Assembly (NCBI RefSeq): GCF_051401765.1
Contig: NW_027480464.1
Span: forward strand, 558,001 to 622,000
Direction of reading: 5' to 3'
Source of the DNA: Calliopsis andreniformis
Lineage: Eukaryota; Arthropoda; Insecta; Hymenoptera; Andrenidae
Length of the DNA: 64,000 nucleotides
The position numbers and the translations under genes are program-made. Below the pieces are notes generated by a model. It was not told the origin of the DNA. It made no database searches and worked only from the letters and a program-made list of their open reading frames with translations. Positions 37,941 through 53,087 of this stretch are shown here, piece after piece. The stretch's first letter is position 1. Every line of letters starts with the position of its first letter.

Positions 37941-39409
37941 AATGCTCAAACATCAATCCTCAATTCTCAATACTCAATAGAATATCCTGAATTCTCAGGA
38001 TTCTATACTCAAACCTCAATCCTCAACCCTGAGCCCTCATTCACAATCCTCAATCCTCAATCCTCAATCCTCAATTCTCAATCCTCAATCCTCAGCCCTC
38101 AGGCCTCAAACCTCAATCCTCAACCCTCAGTCCTTGTCCTCAATCTACAACCCTCAATCCACATTCCTCAATCTTCAATCCACATTCCTCAATCCTCAAT
38201 CCCCAATCCTCAATACTCAACCGTCAACCTTCAATCCTCAATACTCAATCTTCAATCCTCAATCCTCAATCCTCAATCCTCAATCCTCATTCTTCAATCC
38301 TCAATACCCAATCCTCAATCTTCAATCCTCAATCCTCAATCTTCAATCCTCAATACTCAATCTTCAATCCTCAATCTTCAATCCTCAATCCTCAATCCTC
38401 AATCCCCAATCATCAATCTTCAATCCTCAATACTCAATCTTCAGTCCTCAATCCTGAATCCTCAATCCTCAATCCTCAATCCTCAATCCTCAATCCTCAT
38501 TCTTCAATCCTCAATACCCAATCCTCAATCTTCAATCCTCAATCCTCAATCCTCAATTCTCAATCCTCAACCCTCAGTCCTCAGTCCTCTAACGTCTATC
38601 CTCAACACTCAGCCCTCATCCCCAATCCTTAGTTCTCAATCCTCAATCCTCAATTTTCAATCCTCAATACTCAATCTTCAACCCTCAATCCTCATTCCTC
38701 AAACCTCAATCCCAAATCCTCGATCCTGAATCCTCAATCTTCAGCTCTCAGTCCTCAAAAATCAATTGTCAATCCTTAATCCTCAATAGAATATCCTCAA
38801 TTCACAGATTTCAATACTCAGTCCCCATTCTTCAATCTTCAAATCTCAATCTACAAACATCAGTTCTCGTCACTCAACCATCAACACTCAGTCCTCTGTC
38901 TTCAATCCTCCATCCTCAATCCTCAATCGTCAAGCGTCAATCCTCAATTCTCAATCCTCAACCCTCAATCCTCAGTCCTCAAACCTCAATCCGGAATCCT
39001 CAATCCTGAATCCTCAATCTTCAGCCGTCGGTCCACAACAATCAATTGTCAATTCTCAATCCTCAATAGAATATCCTCAAATCACAGTTTTCAATACCCA
39101 ATCCCCATTCTTCAATCTTCAAATCTCAATCCACAAACATCAATTCTCATCACTCAACCCTCAACACTCAGTCATCAATCTTCAATCCTCAATTCTCAAT
39201 CCTCAATCTTCAATCCTCAATACTCAATCTTCAATCCTCAATCCTCAATTCTCAATCTTCAATACTCAACCCTCAAACCTCAATCCACAATCCTCAATCC
39301 TCAATCCTCATTCTTCAATAATCAATACCCAATCCTCAATCTTCACTCCTGAATCCTCAATCCTCATTTCTCAATCCTCAATCCTCTATCCTCAGACCTC
39401 AAACATCAA
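37941..39409. repeat. Mosaic segment with an A hairpin and a shortened B' to D region
   Basis: No gene. It starts with an A hairpin at 37977. It matches about 40512-41980 at offset 2571, with private differences such as CAGGCCTC (38100) and TCCTGAATCC (38455). It lacks the C cassette because B' is joined straight to the end of C (junction 38886-38895). Confidence 0.8.
38886..38895 (+). other. In-phase deletion junction (B' joined to the end of C)
   Basis: The sequence ACTCAGTCCT ends B' and is followed at once by CTGTCTTC, which elsewhere lies after cassette C. In the complete arrangement at 37167-37526 the same ten bases occur twice, 350 bases apart, exactly 50 heptamers. One exchange between them would give this junction. 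The same junction is at 41457-41466 and 48296-48305, inherited through duplication. Confidence 0.8.
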
Positions 39410-42400
39410 TACTCAAACCTCAGTCCTCGTCCTCAATCTACAACCCTCAATCCACATTCCTCAATCTTCAATCCTCATTCCTCAATCCTCAATCCTCAAT
39501 CCTCAGTCCTCAAACCTCAATGCTGAATCCTCAATCCTGAATCCTCAATCTTCAGACCTCAGTCATCAACAATCAGTTGTCAATCCTCAATCCTCCATAG
39601 AATATCCTCAATTCATAGTTTTCAATACTCTATACTCAATCTGCAATCTTCAAACCTCTGTCCACAAACAACAATTCCCATTACTCAACCCTCAACACTC
39701 AGTCCTCAATGTTCAATCCTCAATCCTCAATCCTCAATCCTCAATCGTCAATCTTCAATCCTCAATAAACAATCTTCGATCCTCAATCCTCAATCCTCAA
39801 TCCTCAATCCTCATTCTTCAATCCTCAATACCCAATCCTCAATCTTCAATCCTCAATCCTTAATCCTAAATCATCAATCCTCAATCCTCATTCATCAATC
39901 CTCAATACCCAATCCTCAATCTTCAATCCTAATCCTCAATCCTCAATCCTCAATCTTCAATCTTCAATACTCAATCCTCAACCGTCAATCCTCGGTCCTC
40001 AAACCTCAATTCTGAATACTCAATTCTGAATCCTCATTCCTGAATCCTCAATCTTCAGCTCTCAGTCATCAACAATCAGTTGTCAATCCTAAATCCTCAA
40101 TAGAATATCCTCAATTCACAGTTTTCAATACTCAATACTCAATCTGCAATCTTCAAACCACTACCCACAATCACCAATTCTCATCACTGAAACCTCAACA
40201 CTCAGTCCTCAATGCTCAATCCTCAATCCTCAATTCTCAATCTTCAATCCTCAATACTGAATCCTCGATCCACAATCCTCAATCCTCAATACTCAATCCT
40301 CAATCCTCAATCTTCAATCCTCAGTCCCCAATCCTCAATCTTCAATCCTCAATACTCAATCCTCAATCCTCAATCCTCAATCCTCAACCCTCAATCCTGA
40401 ATACTCAATCTTCAATCCTCAAACCTCAATCCTCAATCTTCAATCCTCAATCCTCAATCATCAATCCTCAATCTTCAATACTCAATCCTCAATCCTCAGT
40501 CCTCAATCCTCAATGCTCAAACATCAATCCTCAATTCTCAATACTCAATAGAATATCCTGAATTCTCAGGATTCTATACTCAAACCTCAATCCTCAACCC
40601 TGAGCCCTCATTCACAATCCTCAATCCTCAATCCTCAATCCTCAATTCTCAATCCTCAATCCTCAGCCCTCAGTCCTCAAACCTCAATCCTCAACCCTCA
40701 GTCCTTGTCCTCAATCTACAACCCTCAATCCACATTCCTCAATCTTCAATCCACATTCCTCAATCCTCAATCCCCAATCCTCAATACTCAACCGTCAACC
40801 TTCAATCCTCAATACTCAATCTTCAATCCTCAATCCTCAATCCTCAATCCTCAATCCTCATTCTTCAATCCTCAATACCCAATCCTCAATCTTCAATCCT
40901 CAATCCTCAATCTTCAATCCTCAATACTCAATCTTCAATCCTCAATCTTCAATCCTCAATCCTCAATCCTCAATCCCCAATCATCAATCTTCAATCCTCA
41001 ATACTCAATCTTCAGTCCTCAATCCTCAATCCTCAATCCTCAATCCTCAATCCTCAATCCTCAATCCTCATTCTTCAATCCTCAATACCCAATCCTCAAT
41101 CTTCAATCCTCAATCCTCAATCCTCAATTCTCAATCCTCAACCCTCAGTCCTCAGTCCTCTAACGTCTATCCTCAACACTCAGCCCTCATCCCCAATCCT
41201 TAGTTCTCAATCCTCAATCCTCAATTTTCAATCCTCAATACTCAATCTTCAACCCTCAATCCTCATTCCTCAAACCTCAATCCCAAATCCTCGATCCTGA
41301 ATCCTCAATCTTCAGCTCTCAGTCCTCAAAAATCAATTGTCAATCCTTAATCCTCAATAGAATATCCTCAATTCACAGATTTCAATACTCAATCCCCATT
41401 CTTCAATCTTCAAATCTCAATCTACAAACATCAGTTCTCGTCACTCAACCATCAACACTCAGTCCTCTGTCTTCAATCCTCCATCCTCAATCCTCAATCG
41501 TCAAGCGTCAATCCTCAATTCTCAATCCTCAACCCTCAATCCTCAGTCCTCAAACCTCAATCCGGAATCCTCAATCCTGAATCCTCAATCTTCAGCCGTC
41601 GGTCCACAACAATCAATTGTCAATTCTCAATCCTCAATAGAATATCCTCAAATCACAGTTTTCAATACCCAATCCCCATTCTTCAATCTTCAAATCTCAA
41701 TCCACAAACATCAATTCTCATCACTCAACCCTCAACACTCAGTCATCAATCTTCAATCCTCAATTCTCAATCCTCAATCTCCAATCCTCAATACTCAATC
41801 TTCAATCCTCAATCCTCAATTCTCAATCTTCAATACTCAACCCTCAAACCTCAATCCACAATCCTGAATCCTCAATCCTCATTCTTCAATAATCAATACC
41901 CAATCCTCAATCTTCACTCCTGAATCCTCAATCCTCAATTCTCAATCCTCAATCCTCTATCCTCAGACCTCAAACATCAATACTCAAACCTCAGTCCTCG
42001 TCCTCAATCTACAACCCTCAATCCACATTCCTCAATCTTCAATCCTCATTCCTCAATCCTCAATCCTCAATCCTCAGTCCTCAAACCTCAATGCTGAATC
42101 CTCAATCCTGAATCCTCAATCTTCAGACCTCAGTCATCAACAATCAGTTGTCAATCCTCAATCCTCCATAGAATATCCTCAATTCATAGTTTTCAATACT
42201 CTATACTCAATCTGCAATCTTCAAACCTCTGTCCACAAACAACAATTCCCATTACTCAACCCTCAACACTCAGTCCTCAATGTTCAATCCTCAATCCTCA
42301 ATCCTCAATCCTCAATCGTCAATCTTCAATCCTCAATACACAATCTTCGATCCTCAATCCTCAATCCTCAATCCTCAATCCTCATTCTTCAATCCTCAAT

Positions 42401-45400
42401 ACCCAATCCTCAATCTTCAATCCTCAATCCTCAATCCTAAATCATCAATCCTCAATCCTCATTCATCAATCCTCAATACCCAATCCTCAATCTTCAATCC
42501 TCAATCCTCAATCCTCAATCCTCAATCTTCAATCTTCAATACTCAATCCTCAACCGTCAATCCTCGGTCCTCAAACCTCAATTCTGAATACTCAATTCTG
42601 AATCCTCATTCCTGAATCCTCAATCTTCAGCTCTCAGTCATCAACAATCAGTTGTCAATCCTAAATCCTCAATAGAATATCCTCAATTCACAGTTTTCAA
42701 TACTCAATACTCAATCTGCAATCTTCAAACCTCTATCCACAATCATCAATTCTCATCACTCAACCCTCAACACTCAGTCCTCAATCCTCAATCCTCAATC
42801 CTCAATTCTCAATCTTCAATCCTCAATACTGAATCTTCAATCCACAATCCTCAATCCTCAATACTCAATCCTCAATCCTCAATCTTCAATCCTCAGTCCC
42901 CAATCCTCAATCTTCAATCCTCAATACTCAATCCTAAATCCTCAATCCTCAATCCTCAACCCTCAATCCTGAATACTCAATCTTCAATCCTAAATCCTCA
43001 ATCCTCAATCCTCAATCCTCAATCCTCAATCCTCAATCATCAATCCTCAATCTTCAATACTCAATCCTCAAGCCTCAATCCTCAATCCTCAATACTCAAC
43101 CATCAATCCTCAATTCTCAATACTCAATAGAATATCCTGAATTCTCAGGGATCTATACTCAAACCTCAATCCTCAACCCTGAGCCCTCATTCACAATCCT
43201 CAATCCTCAATCCTCAATCCTCAATTCTCAATCCTCAATCCTCAGCCGTCAGTCCTCAAACCTCAATCCTCAACCCTCAGCCCACATCCTCAATCTTCAA
43301 TCCTCAATCCTCAATTCTCAATCCCCAATCCTCAATCTTCAATCCTCAATACTCTTTCTTCAATCCTCAATCCTCAATCCTCAATCCTCAATCCTCATTC
43401 TTCAATCCTCAATACCCAATCCTCAATCTTCAATCCTCAATCCTCAATTCTCAATTCTCAATCCTCAATCCTCAATCCTCAGACCTCAAACATCAATACT
43501 CAGCCCTCAGTCCTCGTCCTCAATCCACAACACTCAATCCTCAATCCTCAATCTTCAATCCTCAATCCTCAATCCTCAATCCTCAATCCTGATTCTTCAA
43601 TCCTCAATACCCAATCCTCAATCTTCAATCCTCAATCCTCAATCCTCAATTCTCAATCCTCAATCCTCAATCCTCAGTCCTCGAACCTCAATTCTGAATC
43701 CGCATTCCTGAATCCTCAATCTTCAGCCCTCAGTCATCAACAATCAGTTGTCAATCCTCAATCCCCAATAGAATATCCTCAGTTCGCAGTTTTCAATACT
43801 CAATACTCAATCTGCAATCTTCAAACCACTATCCACAATCACCAATTCTCATCACTCAAACCTCAACACTCAGTCATCAATGCTCAATCCTCAATCCTCA
43901 TTCATCAATCCTCAATACCCAATCCTCAATCTTCAATCCTCAATCCTCAATCCTCAATCCTCAATCTTCAATCTTCAATACTCAATCCTCAACCGTCAAT
44001 CCTCGGTCCTCAAACCTCAATTCTGAATACTCAATTCTGAATCCTCATTCCTGAATCCTCAATCTTCAGCTCTCAGTCATCAACAATCAGTTGTCAATCC
44101 TAAATCCTCAATAGAATATCCTCAATTCACAGTTTTCAATACTCAATACTCAATCTGCAATCTTCAAACCTCTATCCACAATCATCAATTCTCATCACTC
44201 AACCCTCAACACTCAGTCCTCAATCCTCAATCCTCAATCCTCAATTCTCAATCTTCAATCCTCAATACTGAATCTTCAATCCACAATCCTCAATCCTCAA
44301 TACTCAATCCTCAATCCTCAATCTTCAATCCTCAGTCCCCAATCCTCAATCTTCAATCCTCAATACTCAATCCTCAATCCTCAATCCTCAATCCTCAACC
44401 CTCAATCCTGAATACTCAATCTTCAATCCTAAATCCTCAATCCTCAATCCTCAATCCTCAATCCTCAATCATCAATACTCAATCTTCAATACTCAATCCT
44501 CAAGCCTCAATCCTCAATCCTCAATACTCAACCATCAATCCTCAATTCTCAATACTCAATAGAATATCCTGAATTCTCAGGGATCTATACTCAAACCTCA
44601 ATCCTCAACCCTGAGCCCTCATTCACAATCCTCAATCCTCAATCCTCAATCCTCAATTCTCAATCCTCAATCCTCAGCCGTCAGTCCTCAAACCTCAATC
44701 CTCAACCCTCAGCCCACATCCTCAATCTTCAATCCTCAATCCTCAATTCTCAATCCCCAATCCTCAATCTTCAATCCTCAATACTCTTTCTTCAATCCTC
44801 AATCCTCAATCCTCAATCCTCAATCCTCATTCTTCAATCCTCAATACCCAATCCTCAATCTTCAATCCTCAATCCTCAATTCTCAATTCTCAATCCTCAA
44901 TCCTCAATCCTCAGACCTCAAACATCAATACTCAGCCCTCAGTACTCGTCCTCAATCCACAACACTCAATCCTCAATCCTCAATCTTCAATCCTCAATCC
45001 TCAATCCTCAATCCTCAATCCTGATTCTTCAATCCTCAATACCCAATCCTCAATCTTCAATCCTCAATCCTCAATCCTCAATTCTCAATTCTCAATCCTC
45101 AATCCTCAGTCCTCGAACCTCAATTCTGAATCCGCATTCCTGAATCCTCAATCTTCAGCCCTCAGTCATCAACAATCAGTTGTCAATCCTCAATCCCCAA
45201 TAGAATATCCTCAGTTCGCAGTTTTCAATACTCAATACTCAATCTGCAATCTTCAAACCACTATCCACAATCACCAATTCTCATCACTCAAACCTCAACA
45301 CTCAGTCCTCAATGCTCAATCCTCAATCCTCAATTCTCAATCTTCAATCCTCAATACTGAATCCTCAATCCACAATCCTCAATCCTCAATACTCAATCCT

Positions 45401-46248
45401 CAATCCTCAATCTTCAATCCTCAGTCCCCAATCCTCAATCTTCAATCCTCAATACTCAATCCTCAATCCTCAATCCTCAATCCTCAACCCTCAATCCTGA
45501 ATACTCAATCTTCAATCCTCAATCCTCAATCCTCAATCTTCAATCCTCAATCCTCAATCATCAATCCTCAATCTTCAATATTCAATCCTCAATCCTCAGT
45601 CCTCAATCCTCAATGCTCAAACATCAATCCTCAATTCTCAATACTCAATAGAATATCCTGAATTCTCAGGATTCTATACTCAAACCTCAATCCTCAACCC
45701 TGAGCCCACATTCACAATCCTCAATCCTCAATCCTCAATCCTCAATTCTCAATCCTCAATCCTCAGCCCTCAGTCCTCAAACCTCAATCCTCAACCCTCA
45801 GTCCTTGTCCTCAATCTACAACCCTCAATCCACATTCCTCAATCTTCAATCCTCATTCCTCAATCCTCAATCCCCAATCCTCAATACTCAACCGTCAACC
45901 TTCAATCCTCAATACTCAATCTTCAATCCTCAATCCTCAATCCTCAATCCTCAATCCTCATTCTTCAATCCTCATTCCTCAATCCTCAATATTCAATCCT
46001 CAATACTCAATCCTCAATACTCAATCCACAATTCACAATCCTCAGTACTCAATCCACAATCGCCAATCCTTAATCCCCAATCCTCAATCTTCAATCCTCA
46101 ATCCTCAATCCTCAATGCTCAATCCGCAATATTCAACACACAACCCTCAACCATCAATCCTCAATACTCAACCATCAATCCACAGTTCTCAATACTCAAT
46201 AGAATATCCTGAATTCTCATGGTGCAATACCCAATCCACAAAATTCAA
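39410..46248. repeat. 6839-base tandem duplication, copy 1
   Basis: Followed by a copy at a constant shift of 6839, exactly 977 times 7. It holds A hairpins at 40548, 43127, 44559 and 45648, a C cassette at 46199 cut short, the deletion junction at 41457, and many B cassettes. I count 14 six-base units in it by eye, which would give a length that is a multiple of 7, as seen. Differences from copy 2 that I noticed: CAATCTCCAATCC (41777) against CAATCTTCAATCC, and GAGCCCACATTC (about 45705) against GAGCCCTCATTC. Confidence 0.9.
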
Positions 46249-46258
46249 TACTCAAACC
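46240..46258 (+). other. Duplication junction inside a C cassette
   Basis: Cassette C (AAATTCAATA) is joined to CTCAAACCTCAGTCC, a sequence normally further right. In the uninterrupted copy the two matching CAATA sites are at 53085 and 53659, 574 bases or 82 heptamers apart, so the junction keeps phase. It marks the end of the first 6839-base copy. Confidence 0.8.
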
Positions 46259-49200
46259 TCAGTCCTCGTCCTCAATCTACAACCCTCAATCCACATTCCT
46301 CAATCTTCAATCCTCATTCCTCAATCCTCAATCCTCAATCCTCAGTCCTCAAACCTCAATGCTGAATCCTCAATCCTGAATCCTCAATCTTCAGACCTCA
46401 GTCATCAACAATCAGTTGTCAATCCTCAATCCTCCATAGAATATCCTCAATTCATAGTTTTCAATACTCTATACTCAATCTGCAATCTTCAAACCTCTGT
46501 CCACAAACAACAATTCCCATTACTCAACCCTCAACACTCAGTCCTCAATGTTCAATCCTCAATCCTCAATCCTCAATCCTCAATCGTCAATCTTCAATCC
46601 TCAATAAACAATCTTCGATCCTCAATCCTCAATCCTCAATCCTCAATCCTCATTCTTCAATCCTCAATACCCAATCCTCAATCTTCAATCCTCAATCCTT
46701 AATCCTAAATCATCAATCCTCAATCCTCATTCATCAATCCTCAATACCCAATCCTCAATCTTCAATCCTAATCCTCAATCCTCAATCCTCAATCTTCAAT
46801 CTTCAATACTCAATCCTCAACCGTCAATCCTCGGTCCTCAAACCTCAATTCTGAATACTCAATTCTGAATCCTCATTCCTGAATCCTCAATCTTCAGCTC
46901 TCAGTCATCAACAATCAGTTGTCAATCCTAAATCCTCAATAGAATATCCTCAATTCACAGTTTTCAATACTCAATACTCAATCTGCAATCTTCAAACCAC
47001 TACCCACAATCACCAATTCTCATCACTGAAACCTCAACACTCAGTCCTCAATGCTCAATCCTCAATCCTCAATTCTCAATCTTCAATCCTCAATACTGAA
47101 TCCTCGATCCACAATCCTCAATCCTCAATACTCAATCCTCAATCCTCAATCTTCAATCCTCAGTCCCCAATCCTCAATCTTCAATCCTCAATACTCAATC
47201 CTCAATCCTCAATCCTCAATCCTCAACCCTCAATCCTGAATACTCAATCTTCAATCCTCAAACCTCAATCCTCAATCTTCAATCCTCAATCCTCAATCAT
47301 CAATCCTCAATCTTCAATACTCAATCCTCAATCCTCAGTCCTCAATCCTCAATGCTCAAACATCAATCCTCAATTCTCAATACTCAATAGAATATCCTGA
47401 ATTCTCAGGATTCTATACTCAAACCTCAATCCTCAACCCTGAGCCCTCATTCACAATCCTCAATCCTCAATCCTCAATCCTCAATTCTCAATCCTCAATC
47501 CTCAGCCCTCAGTCCTCAAACCTCAATCCTCAACCCTCAGTCCTTGTCCTCAATCTACAACCCTCAATCCACATTCCTCAATCTTCAATCCACATTCCTC
47601 AATCCTCAATCCCCAATCCTCAATACTCAACCGTCAACCTTCAATCCTCAATACTCAATCTTCAATCCTCAATCCTCAATCCTCAATCCTCAATCCTCAT
47701 TCTTCAATCCTCAATACCCAATCCTCAATCTTCAATCCTCAATCCTCAATCTTCAATCCTCAATACTCAATCTTCAATCCTCAATCTTCAATCCTCAATC
47801 CTCAATCCTCAATCCCCAATCATCAATCTTCAATCCTCAATACTCAATCTTCAGTCCTCAATCCTCAATCCTCAATCCTCAATCCTCAATCCTCAATCCT
47901 CAATCCTCATTCTTCAATCCTCAATACCCAATCCTCAATCTTCAATCCTCAATCCTCAATCCTCAATTCTCAATCCTCAACCCTCAGTCCTCAGTCCTCT
48001 AACGTCTATCCTCAACACTCAGCCCTCATCCCCAATCCTTAGTTCTCAATCCTCAATCCTCAATTTTCAATCCTCAATACTCAATCTTCAACCCTCAATC
48101 CTCATTCCTCAAACCTCAATCCCAAATCCTCGATCCTGAATCCTCAATCTTCAGCTCTCAGTCCTCAAAAATCAATTGTCAATCCTTAATCCTCAATAGA
48201 ATATCCTCAATTCACAGATTTCAATACTCAATCCCCATTCTTCAATCTTCAAATCTCAATCTACAAACATCAGTTCTCGTCACTCAACCATCAACACTCA
48301 GTCCTCTGTCTTCAATCCTCCATCCTCAATCCTCAATCGTCAAGCGTCAATCCTCAATTCTCAATCCTCAACCCTCAATCCTCAGTCCTCAAACCTCAAT
48401 CCGGAATCCTCAATCCTGAATCCTCAATCTTCAGCCGTCGGTCCACAACAATCAATTGTCAATTCTCAATCCTCAATAGAATATCCTCAAATCACAGTTT
48501 TCAATACCCAATCCCCATTCTTCAATCTTCAAATCTCAATCCACAAACATCAATTCTCATCACTCAACCCTCAACACTCAGTCATCAATCTTCAATCCTC
48601 AATTCTCAATCCTCAATCTTCAATCCTCAATACTCAATCTTCAATCCTCAATCCTCAATTCTCAATCTTCAATACTCAACCCTCAAACCTCAATCCACAA
48701 TCCTGAATCCTCAATCCTCATTCTTCAATAATCAATACCCAATCCTCAATCTTCACTCCTGAATCCTCAATCCTCAATTCTCAATCCTCAATCCTCTATC
48801 CTCAGACCTCAAACATCAATACTCAAACCTCAGTCCTCGTCCTCAATCTACAACCCTCAATCCACATTCCTCAATCTTCAATCCTCATTCCTCAATCCTC
48901 AATCCTCAATCCTCAGTCCTCAAACCTCAATGCTGAATCCTCAATCCTGAATCCTCAATCTTCAGACCTCAGTCATCAACAATCAGTTGTCAATCCTCAA
49001 TCCTCCATAGAATATCCTCAATTCATAGTTTTCAATACTCTATACTCAATCTGCAATCTTCAAACCTCTGTCCACAAACAACAATTCCCATTACTCAACC
49101 CTCAACACTCAGTCCTCAATGTTCAATCCTCAATCCTCAATCCTCAATCCTCAATCGTCAATCTTCAATCCTCAATACACAATCTTCGATCCTCAATCCT

Positions 49201-52200
49201 CAATCCTCAATCCTCAATCCTCATTCTTCAATCCTCAATACCCAATCCTCAATCTTCAATCCTCAATCCTCAATCCTAAATCATCAATCCTCAATCCTCA
49301 TTCATCAATCCTCAATACCCAATCCTCAATCTTCAATCCTCAATCCTCAATCCTCAATCCTCAATCTTCAATCTTCAATACTCAATCCTCAACCGTCAAT
49401 CCTCGGTCCTCAAACCTCAATTCTGAATACTCAATTCTGAATCCTCATTCCTGAATCCTCAATCTTCAGCTCTCAGTCATCAACAATCAGTTGTCAATCC
49501 TAAATCCTCAATAGAATATCCTCAATTCACAGTTTTCAATACTCAATACTCAATCTGCAATCTTCAAACCTCTATCCACAATCATCAATTCTCATCACTC
49601 AACCCTCAACACTCAGTCCTCAATCCTCAATCCTCAATCCTCAATTCTCAATCTTCAATCCTCAATACTGAATCTTCAATCCACAATCCTCAATCCTCAA
49701 TACTCAATCCTCAATCCTCAATCTTCAATCCTCAGTCCCCAATCCTCAATCTTCAATCCTCAATACTCAATCCTAAATCCTCAATCCTCAATCCTCAACC
49801 CTCAATCCTGAATACTCAATCTTCAATCCTAAATCCTCAATCCTCAATCCTCAATCCTCAATCCTCAATCCTCAATCATCAATCCTCAATCTTCAATACT
49901 CAATCCTCAAGCCTCAATCCTCAATCCTCAATACTCAACCATCAATCCTCAATTCTCAATACTCAATAGAATATCCTGAATTCTCAGGGATCTATACTCA
50001 AACCTCAATCCTCAACCCTGAGCCCTCATTCACAATCCTCAATCCTCAATCCTCAATCCTCAATTCTCAATCCTCAATCCTCAGCCGTCAGTCCTCAAAC
50101 CTCAATCCTCAACCCTCAGCCCACATCCTCAATCTTCAATCCTCAATCCTCAATTCTCAATCCCCAATCCTCAATCTTCAATCCTCAATACTCTTTCTTC
50201 AATCCTCAATCCTCAATCCTCAATCCTCAATCCTCATTCTTCAATCCTCAATACCCAATCCTCAATCTTCAATCCTCAATCCTCAATTCTCAATTCTCAA
50301 TCCTCAATCCTCAATCCTCAGACCTCAAACATCAATACTCAGCCCTCAGTCCTCGTCCTCAATCCACAACACTCAATCCTCAATCCTCAATCTTCAATCC
50401 TCAATCCTCAATCCTCAATCCTCAATCCTGATTCTTCAATCCTCAATACCCAATCCTCAATCTTCAATCCTCAATCCTCAATCCTCAATTCTCAATCCTC
50501 AATCCTCAATCCTCAGTCCTCGAACCTCAATTCTGAATCCGCATTCCTGAATCCTCAATCTTCAGCCCTCAGTCATCAACAATCAGTTGTCAATCCTCAA
50601 TCCCCAATAGAATATCCTCAGTTCGCAGTTTTCAATACTCAATACTCAATCTGCAATCTTCAAACCACTATCCACAATCACCAATTCTCATCACTCAAAC
50701 CTCAACACTCAGTCATCAATGCTCAATCCTCAATCCTCATTCATCAATCCTCAATACCCAATCCTCAATCTTCAATCCTCAATCCTCAATCCTCAATCCT
50801 CAATCTTCAATCTTCAATACTCAATCCTCAACCGTCAATCCTCGGTCCTCAAACCTCAATTCTGAATACTCAATTCTGAATCCTCATTCCTGAATCCTCA
50901 ATCTTCAGCTCTCAGTCATCAACAATCAGTTGTCAATCCTAAATCCTCAATAGAATATCCTCAATTCACAGTTTTCAATACTCAATACTCAATCTGCAAT
51001 CTTCAAACCTCTATCCACAATCATCAATTCTCATCACTCAACCCTCAACACTCAGTCCTCAATCCTCAATCCTCAATCCTCAATTCTCAATCTTCAATCC
51101 TCAATACTGAATCTTCAATCCACAATCCTCAATCCTCAATACTCAATCCTCAATCCTCAATCTTCAATCCTCAGTCCCCAATCCTCAATCTTCAATCCTC
51201 AATACTCAATCCTCAATCCTCAATCCTCAATCCTCAACCCTCAATCCTGAATACTCAATCTTCAATCCTAAATCCTCAATCCTCAATCCTCAATCCTCAA
51301 TCCTCAATCATCAATACTCAATCTTCAATACTCAATCCTCAAGCCTCAATCCTCAATCCTCAATACTCAACCATCAATCCTCAATTCTCAATACTCAATA
51401 GAATATCCTGAATTCTCAGGGATCTATACTCAAACCTCAATCCTCAACCCTGAGCCCTCATTCACAATCCTCAATCCTCAATCCTCAATCCTCAATTCTC
51501 AATCCTCAATCCTCAGCCGTCAGTCCTCAAACCTCAATCCTCAACCCTCAGCCCACATCCTCAATCTTCAATCCTCAATCCTCAATTCTCAATCCCCAAT
51601 CCTCAATCTTCAATCCTCAATACTCTTTCTTCAATCCTCAATCCTCAATCCTCAATCCTCAATCCTCATTCTTCAATCCTCAATACCCAATCCTCAATCT
51701 TCAATCCTCAATCCTCAATTCTCAATTCTCAATCCTCAATCCTCAATCCTCAGACCTCAAACATCAATACTCAGCCCTCAGTACTCGTCCTCAATCCACA
51801 ACACTCAATCCTCAATCCTCAATCTTCAATCCTCAATCCTCAATCCTCAATCCTCAATCCTGATTCTTCAATCCTCAATACCCAATCCTCAATCTTCAAT
51901 CCTCAATCCTCAATCCTCAATTCTCAATTCTCAATCCTCAATCCTCAGTCCTCGAACCTCAATTCTGAATCCGCATTCCTGAATCCTCAATCTTCAGCCC
52001 TCAGTCATCAACAATCAGTTGTCAATCCTCAATCCCCAATAGAATATCCTCAGTTCGCAGTTTTCAATACTCAATACTCAATCTGCAATCTTCAAACCAC
52101 TATCCACAATCACCAATTCTCATCACTCAAACCTCAACACTCAGTCCTCAATGCTCAATCCTCAATCCTCAATTCTCAATCTTCAATCCTCAATACTGAA

Positions 52201-53087
52201 TCCTCAATCCACAATCCTCAATCCTCAATACTCAATCCTCAATCCTCAATCTTCAATCCTCAGTCCCCAATCCTCCATCTTCAATCCTCAATACTCAATC
52301 CTCAATCCTCAATCCTCAATCCTCAACCCTCAATCCTGAATACTCAATCTTCAATCCTCAATCCTCAATCCTCAATCTTCAATCCTCAATCCTCAATCAT
52401 CAATCCTCAATCTTCAATATTCAATCCTCAATCCTCAGTCCTCAATCCTCAATGCTCAAACATCAATCCTCAATTCTCAATACTCAATAGAATATCCTGA
52501 ATTCTCAGGATTCTATACTCAAACCTCAATCCTCAACCCTGAGCCCTCATTCACAATCCTCAATCCTCAATCCTCAATCCTCAATTCTCAATCCTCAATC
52601 CTCAGCCCTCAGTCCTCAAACCTCAATCCTCAACCCTCAGTCCTTGTCCTCAATCTACAACCCTCAATCCACATTCCTCAATCTTCAATCCTCATTCCTC
52701 AATCCTCAATCCCCAATCCTCAATACTCAACCGTCAACCTTCAATCCTCAATACTCAATCTTCAATCCTCAATCCTCAATCCTCAATCCTCAATCCTCAT
52801 TCTTCAATCCTCATTCCTCAATCCTCAATATTCAATCCTCAATACTCAATCCTCAATACTCAATCCACAATTCACAATCCTCAGTACTCAATCCACAATC
52901 GCCAATCCTTAATCCCCAATCCTCAATCTTCAATCCTCAATCCTCAATCCTCAATGCTCAATCCGCAATATTCAACACACAACCCTCAACCATCAATCCT
53001 CAATACTCAACCATCAATCCACAGTTCTCAATACTCAATAGAATATCCTGAATTCTCATGGTGCAATACCCAATCCACAAAATTCAA
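46249..53087. repeat. 6839-base tandem duplication, copy 2
   Basis: Copy of 39410-46248. A hairpins are at 47387, 49966, 51398 and 52487 and a C cassette at 53038. One private change is CCTCCATCTTC near 52274. At the 46248 junction a C cassette (AAATTCAATA) runs into CTCAAACCTCAGTCC. After copy 2 the C cassette instead continues normally (AATAATCAAATC), so copy 2 has the original right flank. Confidence 0.9.
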
